Made by a program: the position numbers and the translations under genes. Positions 33,544-43,312 of a DNA stretch of 64,000 bases are shown here, piece by piece. The notes under the pieces are model-generated. The model saw only the letters and a program-made list of their open reading frames with translations, was not told the DNA's origin and searched no databases. Source of the stretch: JAWKSY01 sp041402125 (GTDB taxonomy: Bacteria; Planctomycetota; GCA-002687715; DRQF01); assembly GCA_041402125.1 (NCBI GenBank), contig JAWKSY010000002.1, positions 356,266 through 420,265 of the forward strand, given 5' to 3'. Position 1 is the first letter of the stretch. Each line of letters opens with the position of its first letter.

Positions 33544-36107
33544 TGCGGGGGCGCGGGATCGCCGCCGTCCTCCTGGCGTTCGCGGCCGTCGGCCTCGCCG
33601 CGCTCGTGGGGCGCGGTTGCGATCCCGAGCGTCCTCGGCGAGCCTCGACTCCTCTCGTCGATCGCGGGAAGGCGTCCGAGACGGACCTCGTCGATCTCGA
33701 GCCGCGACTCCCGGCCGCGGGCGAGGGCGCCGAGGAGAGTCGCCACGCCCGGCCGCGGACCTTCGTGGTGCAGGTCGTCGACTTCGAGGAGGCGCCCGTC
33801 GTGGGCGCCCTCGTCTCGGTGCGTCGTCCGCCTTCCGGCCCCTCGTGGGGGAATGCGGGTCCGACGGCCCGGACGGCGGATCTTCCCGATGGGAACCGGA
33901 CGGACACCGCGGGGCGCCTGGAGTTGCCGCTTCCGGACGAACTCCTCGAGCCCGGCCGCGGCCTCCTCGTCGAGGCGCGGATCCCCGGGGCCTATGGATC
34001 AGCGGACGCTCCGTCGATCCGGCGCGGTGATCTCGTCACCATCCGCCTCGCGTTCACGAGGTCGATCGCGGTCCGGGTCGAGGACGGCGATGGTCAGGGC
34101 GTCTCCGACGTGCTCGTCCTGCTCGATCGCGCGAATCCCGCGCCGCGACCGGCCCTGATGCGTCAGGAGTTCCAACGGGGTGAGGAAGGACGATGGGCCA
34201 CCGCCCCGAGGGGATGGACCGACGCGGAGGGCATGATCCGCTTCGATATCCCGCGCGAACGGGGCACGCTCACCGAGGCGGTTCAGGTGCGGGTCGTGGC
34301 CGCGATCGAGGGGCTGGCCTGGCGGGACGTCGTGGCGCCCTGGCCCGAGTCGGCGGAGGAGGCGATCGTCGTCGCGGTCGACGCTCCCGCTCGTCACCGC
34401 TTCCGCCTCCGTGAGGCGGACGGCGCGTCCGTCCGGCGCCCGGTCCGCGTCGAGTGGAGAACGGACGGCAGCCTCCGTCAGCAACGCGAGATCGTCTCGA
34501 GCCGTCTCCGACTCCCCGTCGACTTCGCGCGGGACTTCGTCGTCGAGGGCGGCGAGTTCTCGCTCCGGGGTCTCTCGCCGGGAGACGTCGTCCGCTTCCG
34601 CCTCGATGGCGGGACGGACCGGCGGGTCATGCGGCAGGTCGAGATCCTCGACTCCGGGTCGACCGTGGATCTCGTCGTCGGCCCCGAACCGGCCCGGTTA
34701 ACCTTCGACGTCCTCACGCCGGAGGGGAGACCCTTCCGGGGCGACGTCTTCCTCCGTTGGAGCCCGCCGGAGGCGCCGGGCGAGGATCGATTCGAGACCT
34801 TCCCGGCGCTCGATCTCCGCCAACGCAGCCGCTTCGCCCGCCTCCGGGCGCCGGGGAGTTTCGAGGTGGAGATGACGGCGGGATGCGCGCTCCGCCCGGA
34901 GTTCTTCCGCGCTTCCGGAACGGTCTCGACGGACGGCGACTTCATCGCCGCGGTGGAGCTGCCGCCACTGGAGCCCGGGTCCGTCCGGGCCGTCGGACCC
35001 TTCCGCGCGGCGAGCGTGCCGCTCGCGGTCGCGGGCCGGGTGAGTTTCGAGAGCGGACGGCCGGCGCCGGGCGTCTCCGTGATCCTCCTCGGACGTCGCT
35101 CGGGTGAGGAGCGACTCGCGGGACTCGTCCACGCGAGGACCGATCTCGAGGGGCGATTCGAGATCCGGGCGGATCGCGATCCGGCGGTGGAGGAGTGGGC
35201 CGCGCGGGCGGCGAGCGATGATCGTCGGCCGGCCACGGTGCCGATCGCGTTCGGCGACCGCGAGTGCGAGCTCGTCTTCACCGAGTCGGCCGCGATCCGG
35301 GCGCACATCCTCGGCTCCGATCCGGAGCTGCTCGAGGCCCTCGAGTTCACCGTGCAGGACCCCGGCGGCGGAAGACTCGCGATCGTGTCTCCCGATTTTG
35401 CCGGACGCGTCCACATCGGGCGACTCTCACCCGGGCCGGCCGTTCTCGTGGCGGCGACCGGGTCCGAAGGCGCCGGCGGCCCGCCGGTGCGCCTCGCCAC
35501 CTTCGAGCTCGTCGCGGGCGAGACGCTGAACCTGGGTGAGTTCGACATCGACCGGCACTTCCGGTACGTCGGCGTCGAGGTCGAACGACCTTGCGGTCTG
35601 CCGGCCGCCTTCGCGAAGGTCGAGCTCATCTCCGTCGACACCGCAACGAGAGTCAGTTCCGCCACCGATCTCGTCGGTCGGGCTCGCTTCGTCGTCACTC
35701 CGGGTTCGCGCTGGAAGGTCCGGGCGACGAGCGATCTCGACGGATGGGAAGAGAAGGCCGTCATCGCCTCGCGAACCCGGCTCCGCTTCCTCGGCGCCAG
35801 CCAGATCACCGCGGCCTTCTCCGATCCGATCCCGCCTCCGCCCGACGGATCGCGCTGGGAGCTCTCCCTCATCGAGCGCTCCTCTTACCACGCCTCCGAG
35901 ATCCCGGGGGGCCGCTACGTCGTCGTTCCGGTGCGATCCGGCGACGTCGTGGCGGACCTGGGAGCGCGCACCGGCGCGACCTACGGGATCGAGATCCGGG
36001 CCGTCCGGGACAGGGCGGCTCCCGAGGGGCGCGGTCCGTCCTGGGCCCGATTGTCCTCGCCGAGGTCGAGTCCCCGCGCGAGGCCGATTCCCGGGAGACG
36101 CACGTGA
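33543..36107 (+). CDS. Very large exported beta-domain protein (carboxypeptidase-regulatory-like); possible 3' frameshift
   Basis: 854 residues as read, coupled to the beta-helix gene by TGATG. The N-terminus has one hydrophobic helix (IAAVLLAFAAVGLAALVG) that acts as signal or anchor. Then come several ~90-residue immunoglobulin-like units of the carboxypeptidase-regulatory type, for example VVQVVDFEEAPVVGALVSVRRP with TDTAGRLELPLP, and VAGRVSFESGRPAPGVSVILL with TDLEGRFEIRA. The last ~24 residues (ARLSSPRSSPRARPIPG...) look unnatural. If one G is added to the G4 run at 36026-36029, the frame instead continues as GPIVLAEVESPREADSR and VIDLAPLLAALRR to a stop at 36145. That is more protein-like, so the true end is probably 36145. 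Function unknown; a surface or adhesion role is only suggested by the fold. Confidence 0.75.
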   Translation: MRGRGIAAVLLAFAAVGLAALVGRGCDPERPRRASTPLVDRGKASETDLVDLEPRLPAAGEGAEESRHARPRTFVVQVVDFEEAPVVGALVSVRRPPSGPSWGNAGPTARTADLPDGNRTDTAGRLELPLPDELLEPGRGLLVEARIPGAYGSADAPSIRRGDLVTIRLAFTRSIAVRVEDGDGQGVSDVLVLLDRANPAPRPALMRQEFQRGEEGRWATAPRGWTDAEGMIRFDIPRERGTLTEAVQVRVVAAIEGLAWRDVVAPWPESAEEAIVVAVDAPARHRFRLREADGASVRRPVRVEWRTDGSLRQQREIVSSRLRLPVDFARDFVVEGGEFSLRGLSPGDVVRFRLDGGTDRRVMRQVEILDSGSTVDLVVGPEPARLTFDVLTPEGRPFRGDVFLRWSPPEAPGEDRFETFPALDLRQRSRFARLRAPGSFEVEMTAGCALRPEFFRASGTVSTDGDFIAAVELPPLEPGSVRAVGPFRAASVPLAVAGRVSFESGRPAPGVSVILLGRRSGEERLAGLVHARTDLEGRFEIRADRDPAVEEWAARAASDDRRPATVPIAFGDRECELVFTESAAIRAHILGSDPELLEALEFTVQDPGGGRLAIVSPDFAGRVHIGRLSPGPAVLVAATGSEGAGGPPVRLATFELVAGETLNLGEFDIDRHFRYVGVEVERPCGLPAAFAKVELISVDTATRVSSATDLVGRARFVVTPGSRWKVRATSDLDGWEEKAVIASRTRLRFLGASQITAAFSDPIPPPPDGSRWELSLIERSSYHASEIPGGRYVVVPVRSGDVVADLGARTGATYGIEIRAVRDRAAPEGRGPSWARLSSPRSSPRARPIPGRRT

Positions 36108-36232
36108 TCGACCTCGCGCCGCTCCTCGCCGCCCTTCGCCGCTGACGGGATTCCGGAATCTCCGAACCGGATCCGCCCCCCGTCGTTACCCCCCGCCTCG
36201 ACTCGAAGCCGGAGACGGGGGGCGCGCTCGGG

Positions 36233-38125
36233 ATGGCACGTGAAACCCGCCTCCGGCTTCTCCTTTTCTTCATCCTGGTCGCGGCGAGCCTCGCCCTGAC
36301 GCGCGGACGGCCCGGGGCGGCCCATGCCGTCCCCTTCGCGCCCGGCCCGTTTCGGGTCGTGTTCGAGGACGGGTCGCCTCGTCCGCTCACGCGCTCGCTC
36401 GAGATCCGCATCCGCGATCGTTTCGGCGATCCGATCCCGGACGCCGGGGTGCAGGTCTTCGCACCGAGGGCGCGGGGCGTCCCGGCAAACTTCGCACTCT
36501 CGCCGCGAGCCTGGGCCGAGCCCGACGGAACGCTCCTGACCGAGGGGAGGAGCGACGAGGCCGGGCTCCTCCGCGTGTCGTGCCTGCCGACCCGGGCGCT
36601 CGAGATCGTCGCCGAGAACGCCGAGCGACGGGGTCTCGCCCTCGTTCCCGCGGGGACGGGCTCGGCCGTCGAGGTCGTCCTGCGCCCGACGCGGCGCATC
36701 GAGGTCGTCGTGCGGGACGGGAGCGGGCATCCGGTCGAGGACGTACCGGTGGAAATGCAGGAGGCCGACTTCTCCTGGTCCTCGGAAGCCATCCACCACG
36801 ATCACCTCTGGCGTCCCTCGGCCCACGAAGGAGCGCGCCGACTGACCGACGATCGCGGTCGCGCCGACTTCGTCCTCGTTCCCACCGTCGATGACGACGA
36901 GGCCTTCGGTCTGGAGTTCACCGCCGTCGTCCCCGGTGCGCGTCCCGTGACGCTCGTCCGGAGCTGGCGCGAGATCGACGCGGAACCGACGTGCCTCGTC
37001 GTGCCGGAGACCGGCCGCGGGACGATCGAGCTCGTCGAATCAGGAACGGGGAACCGGCCCGACGAGCTCGACGTCATCTGGTACTGGGACACCGGCCGGG
37101 GCCGAGAGACCCGCGCGGCCGGCGATCTCCGCGTCCACGGGGGACGGCTACCCCTGCGGGTCCCCGACGGTGGAGGCCGACTCCACGTCGACTTCCACGA
37201 TCGCGGCGCCGCGTTCCTTCGCGCGAGCGCGGTCGTTCGATCCGGCGCCGCGCCGATCCGGTTCGAAGTTCCTCCGCCGCGTCGCGTGAGGGTGCGGGTC
37301 ATGACGCCCGAGGGAAGTCCCTCGCGTCGCGAGATCGCCCTGGCCTGGCCGGGTCGCGAGTCTCCGGAGCGCGGGGACCGGATGGGCGGCGACCTCGGTT
37401 CGCAGGTCGCGTTGCCGGACGCGACGGGGCGCTGCGAGTTCCGGGTCCGGGCGGAAGGTCCGATCCCCGTGATGCTCCGCCATCCCATCACCGGCCGGTT
37501 CGCCGATGCGATCGATCTGCCGGAGGTTCCGCCGGACGCCCTCATCGACCTCGGCACCGTCGTCCGTCCCGAGCCCGAGGGCGACGATTCGCGGTCTTCC
37601 CTGTCGTCTCTCGGTGAGTTGCGATTCCGGTTCGCCCCCGAGGACCCCCGCGAGCTCGGATCCTGGGACCTCGCCTTGCTGCGCGGCGAGGACGAGCGAG
37701 GCGGGATGCGGCTCGGGGTCGACGGACGACCGAAGTTCCGGACTCATGCCCTCGCGGGACGCTATCGGCTCCGCTGGCGCTGGCGGCACGATCCTCGCGG
37801 TCTGCTCCTGCCGGTCGAGACGCGCGAGTTCGAGATCGAAGCGGGACGGATCGTCGACCTCGGCGATCTCGTCCCCTCGGGGCGCCTCCGTCCGGTCGAG
37901 CTGCGGCTGCAAGGACCGAACGGTGAGGAACCCCTGGCGGACGGCTACGAGTTCCGCTGCGAGGCCGCGGGCCTGCGTTTCGCGGTCGATCTCGTGGACC
38001 CGGCCGGTCAACGAGTGTTCCTGCCGCGCTCGGGCGGTTGGCGCGTGGCGGTCGAGGGTGATTCCGGCGAACGGGCCGAAGCGCCCGCGATGGGGGAGAC
38101 GATCACCCTGCGACTCCGGCGGTGA
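36233..38125 (+). CDS. Large exported carboxypeptidase-regulatory-like protein
   Basis: 630 residues from ATG 36233. A hydrophobic N-terminal helix (LRLLLFFILVAASLALTRG) acts as signal or anchor. Several beta domains of the CarboxypepD_reg type follow: SLEIRIRDRFGDPIPDAGVQVF with SDEAGLLRVSCLP, and RIEVVVRDGSGHPVEDVPVEM with TDDRGRADFVL. Mid-protein it has WYWDTGRGRETRAAG and RVRVMTPEGSPSRREIALAW. It resembles the gene at 33543 in plan and partly in motif, so the two look like diverged paralogues. No enzymatic motif is seen. Confidence 0.78.
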   Translation: MARETRLRLLLFFILVAASLALTRGRPGAAHAVPFAPGPFRVVFEDGSPRPLTRSLEIRIRDRFGDPIPDAGVQVFAPRARGVPANFALSPRAWAEPDGTLLTEGRSDEAGLLRVSCLPTRALEIVAENAERRGLALVPAGTGSAVEVVLRPTRRIEVVVRDGSGHPVEDVPVEMQEADFSWSSEAIHHDHLWRPSAHEGARRLTDDRGRADFVLVPTVDDDEAFGLEFTAVVPGARPVTLVRSWREIDAEPTCLVVPETGRGTIELVESGTGNRPDELDVIWYWDTGRGRETRAAGDLRVHGGRLPLRVPDGGGRLHVDFHDRGAAFLRASAVVRSGAAPIRFEVPPPRRVRVRVMTPEGSPSRREIALAWPGRESPERGDRMGGDLGSQVALPDATGRCEFRVRAEGPIPVMLRHPITGRFADAIDLPEVPPDALIDLGTVVRPEPEGDDSRSSLSSLGELRFRFAPEDPRELGSWDLALLRGEDERGGMRLGVDGRPKFRTHALAGRYRLRWRWRHDPRGLLLPVETREFEIEAGRIVDLGDLVPSGRLRPVELRLQGPNGEEPLADGYEFRCEAAGLRFAVDLVDPAGQRVFLPRSGGWRVAVEGDSGERAEAPAMGETITLRLRR

Positions 38126-38225
38126 TCCGCGCCGTCGGGTCCCGCCGAACACGTCCCGAGGTGACGCCGCGCGCGATTCCGGTCATGATGCGCGGGCGTC
38201 GCGAGAAGGTGTCAGGGAGAGACCC

Positions 38226-38471
38226 ATGGAACTGCTGTGGTTCGCGCTCATCGGGATGGTGTCGGGATGGCTGGCCGGTTCGCTCATGCGCGGCGGCGGC
38301 TTCGGCCTGATCGGAAACCTCGTCGTGGGCGTCCTCGGCGCCTTCCTGGGCGGCTGGCTTCTCGGAGAGCTGGGCATCTCCTTCGGGGGCACGATCGGCT
38401 CGATCGTCACCGCGACGATCGGGGCGATGGTGCTCCTCTTCGTGGCGGGGCTGCTCACGAAGAAGAAGTGA
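38226..38471 (+). CDS. GlsB/YeaQ/YmgE-family small membrane protein
   Basis: 81 residues. The family (transglycosylase-associated protein, about 80 residues) is recognised by three short helices rich in Gly: LLWFALIGMVSGWLAGSLM, GLIGNLVVGVLGAFLGGWLL and IGSIVTATIGAMVLLFVAGLL, ending in KKK. Family genes are often stress-induced; the function is not established. It starts at ATG 38226 after a GGGAGAG site and lies alone between divergent-looking neighbours; its stop is 9 b from the convergent oxidoreductase stop. Confidence 0.93.
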   Translation: MELLWFALIGMVSGWLAGSLMRGGGFGLIGNLVVGVLGAFLGGWLLGELGISFGGTIGSIVTATIGAMVLLFVAGLLTKKK

Positions 38472-38480
38472 CGGCGCGGC

Positions 38481-40541
38481 TCAGCGAGCCGGCCGGAACC
38501 AGACCGCGTCCGCGATGACGTGGCCCGCGCCCTCCGCGCCGTGGACGAGGACCGCGTCCCTCCCGTCGCCGGCGAAGTCGAAGGTCCCGAGCTCGGTCCA
38601 GACGCCGTCGACGGTCGGTCGGGCGCGCTGATCGAGCCGGAGCTCGGTGCGACCGCCGGCGTGAAGGATCTCGATGCGCGCCGCCGGCGCGCGATTGGCG
38701 TGGGCTGAGTAGGCGATGCGGACCGCGTGGCGACCGGCCGGAAGCGAGCGCGGACGGAAGCGGGCGAGGGCGCCCGCCGTCTCGCGTGCGCCGTCGTGAC
38801 GGTATCCGCGGCCCACGAAGGGCCGCGTCGAACGGCTCTCCGTCCAGGCGCCCTCGAACTCCGCCTCCTCGTCGTCCACGACGACGCCCTCGAACGATCT
38901 CGGATCGATCTCGGGCGGCGGCGGCGTCCACGCGAGCCGCTGCCCGTCGGCGAGCAGCCGGGCCCGCAGACGCCGGCGATCGACGGCCTGCACGTCGACG
39001 CCCTCGTCGAGCGCTGCGACGGCCACGGTCGCCGCCGACTGGCCGAGGACCATGAAGACCGGCTCCATGCGGATCGAGCCGTAGGCGATGTGCGTGGCCG
39101 AGAGCGCCACCGGCACGACGAGGTTCCGCGCGTGACGGGCGAGGGGGAGCAGGGCATCGAGACCGATGGGGTAGGGCGGGAAGCCGCCGACCTGGACGTC
39201 GCCCTCGTTCGCGACGGTGTCGCCGATGACGACGCGGCGGACGTGGTGCGAGTCCATGGTGTAGGCCGCGAGTCCGACCGCATCGGGCGCGATGCGTCGT
39301 CCGAGGCAATGCGCCTCGGTCATCACGAGCCGGCCGCGCATCCGACGCCCCTCGCGGACGTAGAGCTGGTGCCCCCAGCCGTCGGTATCGCGGAACTCAT
39401 CCCGGCAGAGTCCCCAGCGCGCCGCCTCGCGACGGATCGCCTCCGGCACGCGCGTCTCGTGGGCGAGTGCCCAGACGAGTCCCTGCTGGCGACGGCGGTG
39501 CTCGGCGAGCAGGGCGGCGCGCTCGGCGTCCGACGCCTCGGCCCAGGTCGCGGCGAGGCCGATTTGATCGAGCGACACCGCGTGGTTGTTGTTCACGTCG
39601 GTCTTGCGGTTCGGCATCGCGATGGCGTGCCAGGGCAGCGCGTCGAAGCCCGCCTCGAAGTGACGGAAGAGGAGCTCGTGGTCGACCGGGTCGTAGCCCT
39701 CGGGCTTCGCGACGGGGATGCGGTTGCGGGGATCGTCGGTGAGGCACATCCGGAAGCAGTAGGCCTGCACCCGGTCGTCGCCGGTCCCGTCCGGCTCCGG
39801 CGCGCCGGGTTCGATGCCGGGGAGGAGGCCGCTCGCCGGATCGCCCGCGATGCGGTAGGGACTGACGGGGAAGCGGAACTGGTGGAAGCGCGCCCGCGAG
39901 AGCTGCACGCCGTTCAGGGTCTCGCCGAAGGCGGCGTTGGACTCCCGGCCGACGCGGTAGGGAACCCCGGCCTCGGCGAGGAGGTCGCCCTCGTAGCTGG
40001 CGTCGATGAAGGTTTCGCCGCGGACGCGGCGGCCCGAGACGAGGCCGAGCTCGATGATGCGTGCCTCGCGGAGGCCGACGCCGCGTGGCCGGTCGAGGCG
40101 TTCGCCGCGGAGCACCCGGACCCCGGTCTCCGCGAGCATCGTCTCGAAGGTCGCCTCGGCGACCGAGGGCTCGAAGGTCCACATCGCGTCGTCCTCGGCG
40201 GAGAGCCGGGACGAACGGTACTCGTCGCGCCGCTGGAAGCGCCAGGCCTCGTCGCGCGAATAGTGGGCGCGGATGCGCCGGTAGAACTCCCGCGCGAGCC
40301 CGCCGATGGCGGCCTTGTTGCCGATGTCCGTCGCCCCGAGTCCGCCCGAGCTCAAACCGCCGAGATGGGAGCCGGGTTCGATCAGGAGGACCTCGCGTCC
40401 CATCCGGTCGGCCTGGATCGCGGCGATCACGCCCGCCGAGGTGCCGCCGTAGACGACGACGTCCGCGCGCAGGACGTCCTGGGCCGCCGCGCCGAGCGAT
40501 CCCAGGATTCCGAGAGTGAGCGCGAGCGCGACGCGGATCAT
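38481..40541 (-). CDS. Exported FAD-dependent oxidoreductase
   Basis: 686 residues from ATG 40541, in an ATGA overlap with the PEP carboxylase stop. Residues 1-21 are a signal peptide. Next comes the FAD-binding fold of the FAD_oxidored family: ADVVVYGGTSAGVIAAIQADRMGREVLLIEP, with GGLSSGGLGATDIG, then FIDASYEGDLLAEAGVPYRVGRES. The VALSATHIAYGSIRMEPVFMVLGQSAATVA block completes it (~490-520). The C-terminal ~130 residues form a beta domain similar to those of golvesin/xanthan-lyase type proteins (PFVGRGYRHDGARETAGALARF). The substrate is unknown. The tight coupling with PEP carboxylase is unexplained because one protein is exported and the other is cytoplasmic. Confidence 0.87.
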   Translation of the reverse strand: MIRVALALTLGILGSLGAAAQDVLRADVVVYGGTSAGVIAAIQADRMGREVLLIEPGSHLGGLSSGGLGATDIGNKAAIGGLAREFYRRIRAHYSRDEAWRFQRRDEYRSSRLSAEDDAMWTFEPSVAEATFETMLAETGVRVLRGERLDRPRGVGLREARIIELGLVSGRRVRGETFIDASYEGDLLAEAGVPYRVGRESNAAFGETLNGVQLSRARFHQFRFPVSPYRIAGDPASGLLPGIEPGAPEPDGTGDDRVQAYCFRMCLTDDPRNRIPVAKPEGYDPVDHELLFRHFEAGFDALPWHAIAMPNRKTDVNNNHAVSLDQIGLAATWAEASDAERAALLAEHRRRQQGLVWALAHETRVPEAIRREAARWGLCRDEFRDTDGWGHQLYVREGRRMRGRLVMTEAHCLGRRIAPDAVGLAAYTMDSHHVRRVVIGDTVANEGDVQVGGFPPYPIGLDALLPLARHARNLVVPVALSATHIAYGSIRMEPVFMVLGQSAATVAVAALDEGVDVQAVDRRRLRARLLADGQRLAWTPPPPEIDPRSFEGVVVDDEEAEFEGAWTESRSTRPFVGRGYRHDGARETAGALARFRPRSLPAGRHAVRIAYSAHANRAPAARIEILHAGGRTELRLDQRARPTVDGVWTELGTFDFAGDGRDAVLVHGAEGAGHVIADAVWFRPAR

Positions 40542-43210
40542 CCGGTGTTCCGAAGGCCGGCCGCGATGCCGTTGACCGCGACGTGCAGGGCGTCACGCGT
40601 CGCCTCATCCGGCCGCTCGCGGTAGCGCGCGAGCACGATGGCCTGGATCACGTTGAGCGGATCGACGTAGGGATTCCGCACCTCGATCGAGCGCCGGATG
40701 ACCTCGTTCGTCTCGAGCAGCTCATCGTGTTCGAGCGTGCGGAGGACGGCGTCGCGCGTCCGCGCGAAGGCGGCGGCGAGGCGCGGGCCGAGCGTCGAGA
40801 CGCCGGGCGGCGCCAGCACCTTCTCGTAGAGCGCGTGGACCTCGGGCTCGACCTTCGCCGCGACCATCTCCGCGAGGTGGAGGAAGCTGCGGAAGAAGGG
40901 CCAGTCGCGCGCCATGCGCCGGAGCTCGGTCGCGCCGTCGGGCGTGGCGAGCGCGTCCTCGAGCGCGGCCCCGATCCCGAGCCAGGAGGGCAGGAGGAGG
41001 CGCGTCTGCGTCCAGGCGAAGTTCCAGGGGATGGCGCGGAGCGACTCGACGCCGCCGCCGCTGCGACGCCGCGCGGGCCGCGAGCCGACGTTCAACTCGG
41101 CGAGTTCGGGCTCGGGCGTCACGCCGCGGAAGTAGGGCACGAACTCCGGGTCCTCGCGCACGACGTCGCGGTAGGCGGCGCAGGAGACCCGCGCGAGCTC
41201 GTCCGCGCGGGACCGCCAGGCGTCCTCCGGCGGGGCGGGCGGGGTCAGGCGGGCGGCCAGCATCGCGGTCGTCGACTGCTCGAACTGGCGGAGCGCGATC
41301 TCGGTGAGGCCGAGCTGCTCCTGGACCACCTCGCCCTGCACCGTGACGCGCATCGCGCGGCCGACGGATCCGCTCGGCAAGGACAGGATCGCCTCGTGGG
41401 TGGGGCCGCCCCCGCGTCCGACCGCGCCGCCGCGGCCGTGGAAGAAGATCAGCTCGACGCCGCGGCTCCGGGCCTCGCGGGTCATGTCCTCCTGCGCGCG
41501 CTGGAGGGCCCAGGCCGCGGCGAGGAGTCCCGCGTCCTTGGCGGAGTCGGAGTATCCGATCATGACCTCGAAACGTCCGCCGCGGGCGGCGATGCGCTCG
41601 CGGATCGGGGGCGAGTCGAGCAGGCGCGCGACGACGCGAGGGGCGCGTTCGAGATCGTCGAGGGTCTCGAAGAGCGGGACGACGGGCAGGGATTCCGCGA
41701 CGCCGGCCTCCCGCTGGAGGAGCTCGACGGCGAGGACGTCCGAGGCCTGCCGCGCCATCGAGATGACGTAGTTCCCCAGGGCCTCGCGCTCGATCCCCGC
41801 GATCGCGGTGAAGGTCGCCAGGCACTCCGTGACCTCGTCGTCCGCCTCGAAGCGTCGCGGGAGGAGCGGCCGACGGCCCGCGAGCTCGGACTCGAGGAAG
41901 GCGCAGCGCGCGGCCTCGTCGAGGTCACCGTAGGGCGCGAGTCCGATCGCGCGCGTGATCGCGTCGAGCGCGTCGGTGTGTCGCGTCGATTCCTGACGGA
42001 GGTCGAGCCGGACGAGGTCGAGGCCGAAGACCGCGACCCGACGCAGGAGGTCGCGCAGCCGTCCGCGCGCGACGAGCTCCTGGCCCGTCTCGTGCAGGGA
42101 GTCGCGCACGACGAGCAGATCCTCGCGCAGCTCGGCCCGGCGGCGATAGGCCCGCTCGCGATCCTCGTCGGAGGCGACCTCGCCCCGCAGCGTCGCCCGC
42201 GCCACGGCGCGCGCGGCCGCGAGACGATCGCGGACGAGACCGAGCCAGCGGCGGTAGGGCTCGCGCTCCGGTCCGACGCGCGCGCGCAGCTCGCGGCCGG
42301 CGGTCTCGAGCGAGAGCTCGGCTCGGAGCTGGTCGACCTCCTTCCAGAGGAGGTCACAGCCCATCCAGCGACCGAGGCCGGCGACGCGGCGCGTCACGTC
42401 GGCGGTGACGTTGGGGTTGCCGTCGCGGTCGCCGCCCATCCAGGAGCCGAACCGGATGGGCGCGGCCTCGAGGGGGAGCGTCCGTCCCGTGTGGCGCTCG
42501 AGGCTCGCGTCGAGGGCGCGGTAGAAGCGGGGGATCGCCTCCCAGAGCGTCTGCTCGAAGACCAGCAGGCCGCCGTTCGCCTCCTCGAGCGGCGTGGGGC
42601 GTCGGCGCAGGATCTCGTCGGAGTCCCAGATGATGGCGATCTCGCGTTCGGTCTCCTCGTCGAGCCGGTCGTGCTCGGCCGGGGGGAGATCGACGCGCTC
42701 GCGCGCCGCGAGGAGCTCCGCGATCCGACGGTGACGCTGCAGGATCGTGCGGCGGTTGACCTCGGTGAGGTGGGCCGTGAGCACGAACTCGAGCTCGGTC
42801 TCGGCGAGGGCCGTCGCGAGATCCTCCGGCGCGACGCCGGCCGCGAGGAGACGCGCGAAGCCCTCGTCGAGCGAACCGGCCTGGGGAGGGCCGGCCTCGT
42901 CCTCGAGGTAGTCGCGGCGCCGACGCGTGCGGTGGTACTGCTCCGCGATGTTCGCGAGGGACAGGAAGTGCGCGAAGGCGCGGGTGACGGCCAGGGTCGT
43001 GTCGTGCGAGCGGGCGTCGAGGATGTCGCGGAGCTCCCGCAGCGCCGTCTCGTTCTCGGCGCGGGCCTCCTTGGCCAGGCCCCGCACCCGCTCGACGAGC
43101 GCGAAGACCTCCTCGCCCTCGCGGCGACAGACGACCCGACCCAGCATCGCGCCGAGCCGGCGGACGTCGTCTCGAAGGGGGGCGTGAGGGTCGAAGGTGT
43201 TTTCTGACAT
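40538..43210 (-). CDS. ppc: Phosphoenolpyruvate carboxylase
   Basis: 890 residues from ATG 43210, the usual length. The enzyme adds bicarbonate to phosphoenolpyruvate to give oxaloacetate, an anaplerotic step. Family blocks are all seen: GSWMGGDRDGNPNVTADVT (~260), MIGYSDSAKDAGLLAA, FFHGRGGAVGRGGGPTHEAI (the catalytic Arg loop) and the C-terminal GLRNTG. One difference: the strictly conserved TAHPTE is TAHLTE here (His147-Leu148), with the catalytic His kept and Pro lost. The longer upstream frame to 43567 is rejected because its leader is not protein-like. The stop overlaps the FAD oxidoreductase start. Confidence 0.96.
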   Translation of the reverse strand: MSENTFDPHAPLRDDVRRLGAMLGRVVCRREGEEVFALVERVRGLAKEARAENETALRELRDILDARSHDTTLAVTRAFAHFLSLANIAEQYHRTRRRRDYLEDEAGPPQAGSLDEGFARLLAAGVAPEDLATALAETELEFVLTAHLTEVNRRTILQRHRRIAELLAARERVDLPPAEHDRLDEETEREIAIIWDSDEILRRRPTPLEEANGGLLVFEQTLWEAIPRFYRALDASLERHTGRTLPLEAAPIRFGSWMGGDRDGNPNVTADVTRRVAGLGRWMGCDLLWKEVDQLRAELSLETAGRELRARVGPEREPYRRWLGLVRDRLAAARAVARATLRGEVASDEDRERAYRRRAELREDLLVVRDSLHETGQELVARGRLRDLLRRVAVFGLDLVRLDLRQESTRHTDALDAITRAIGLAPYGDLDEAARCAFLESELAGRRPLLPRRFEADDEVTECLATFTAIAGIEREALGNYVISMARQASDVLAVELLQREAGVAESLPVVPLFETLDDLERAPRVVARLLDSPPIRERIAARGGRFEVMIGYSDSAKDAGLLAAAWALQRAQEDMTREARSRGVELIFFHGRGGAVGRGGGPTHEAILSLPSGSVGRAMRVTVQGEVVQEQLGLTEIALRQFEQSTTAMLAARLTPPAPPEDAWRSRADELARVSCAAYRDVVREDPEFVPYFRGVTPEPELAELNVGSRPARRRSGGGVESLRAIPWNFAWTQTRLLLPSWLGIGAALEDALATPDGATELRRMARDWPFFRSFLHLAEMVAAKVEPEVHALYEKVLAPPGVSTLGPRLAAAFARTRDAVLRTLEHDELLETNEVIRRSIEVRNPYVDPLNVIQAIVLARYRERPDEATRDALHVAVNGIAAGLRNTG

Positions 43211-43312
43211 GGGCTTACCTCGCCGTCCGGCAGGGGGGCGGCTTTCCCCCGAGCGATCAGGATGCCACAATCTGCCGTCGGTACGCGCCACGTGACAAGC
43301 AGGAGAACGACC

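Noticed and set aside
40583..43207. Long plus-strand frame opposite ppc
   Set aside because: Complete PEP carboxylase motifs on the minus strand show which strand is coding.
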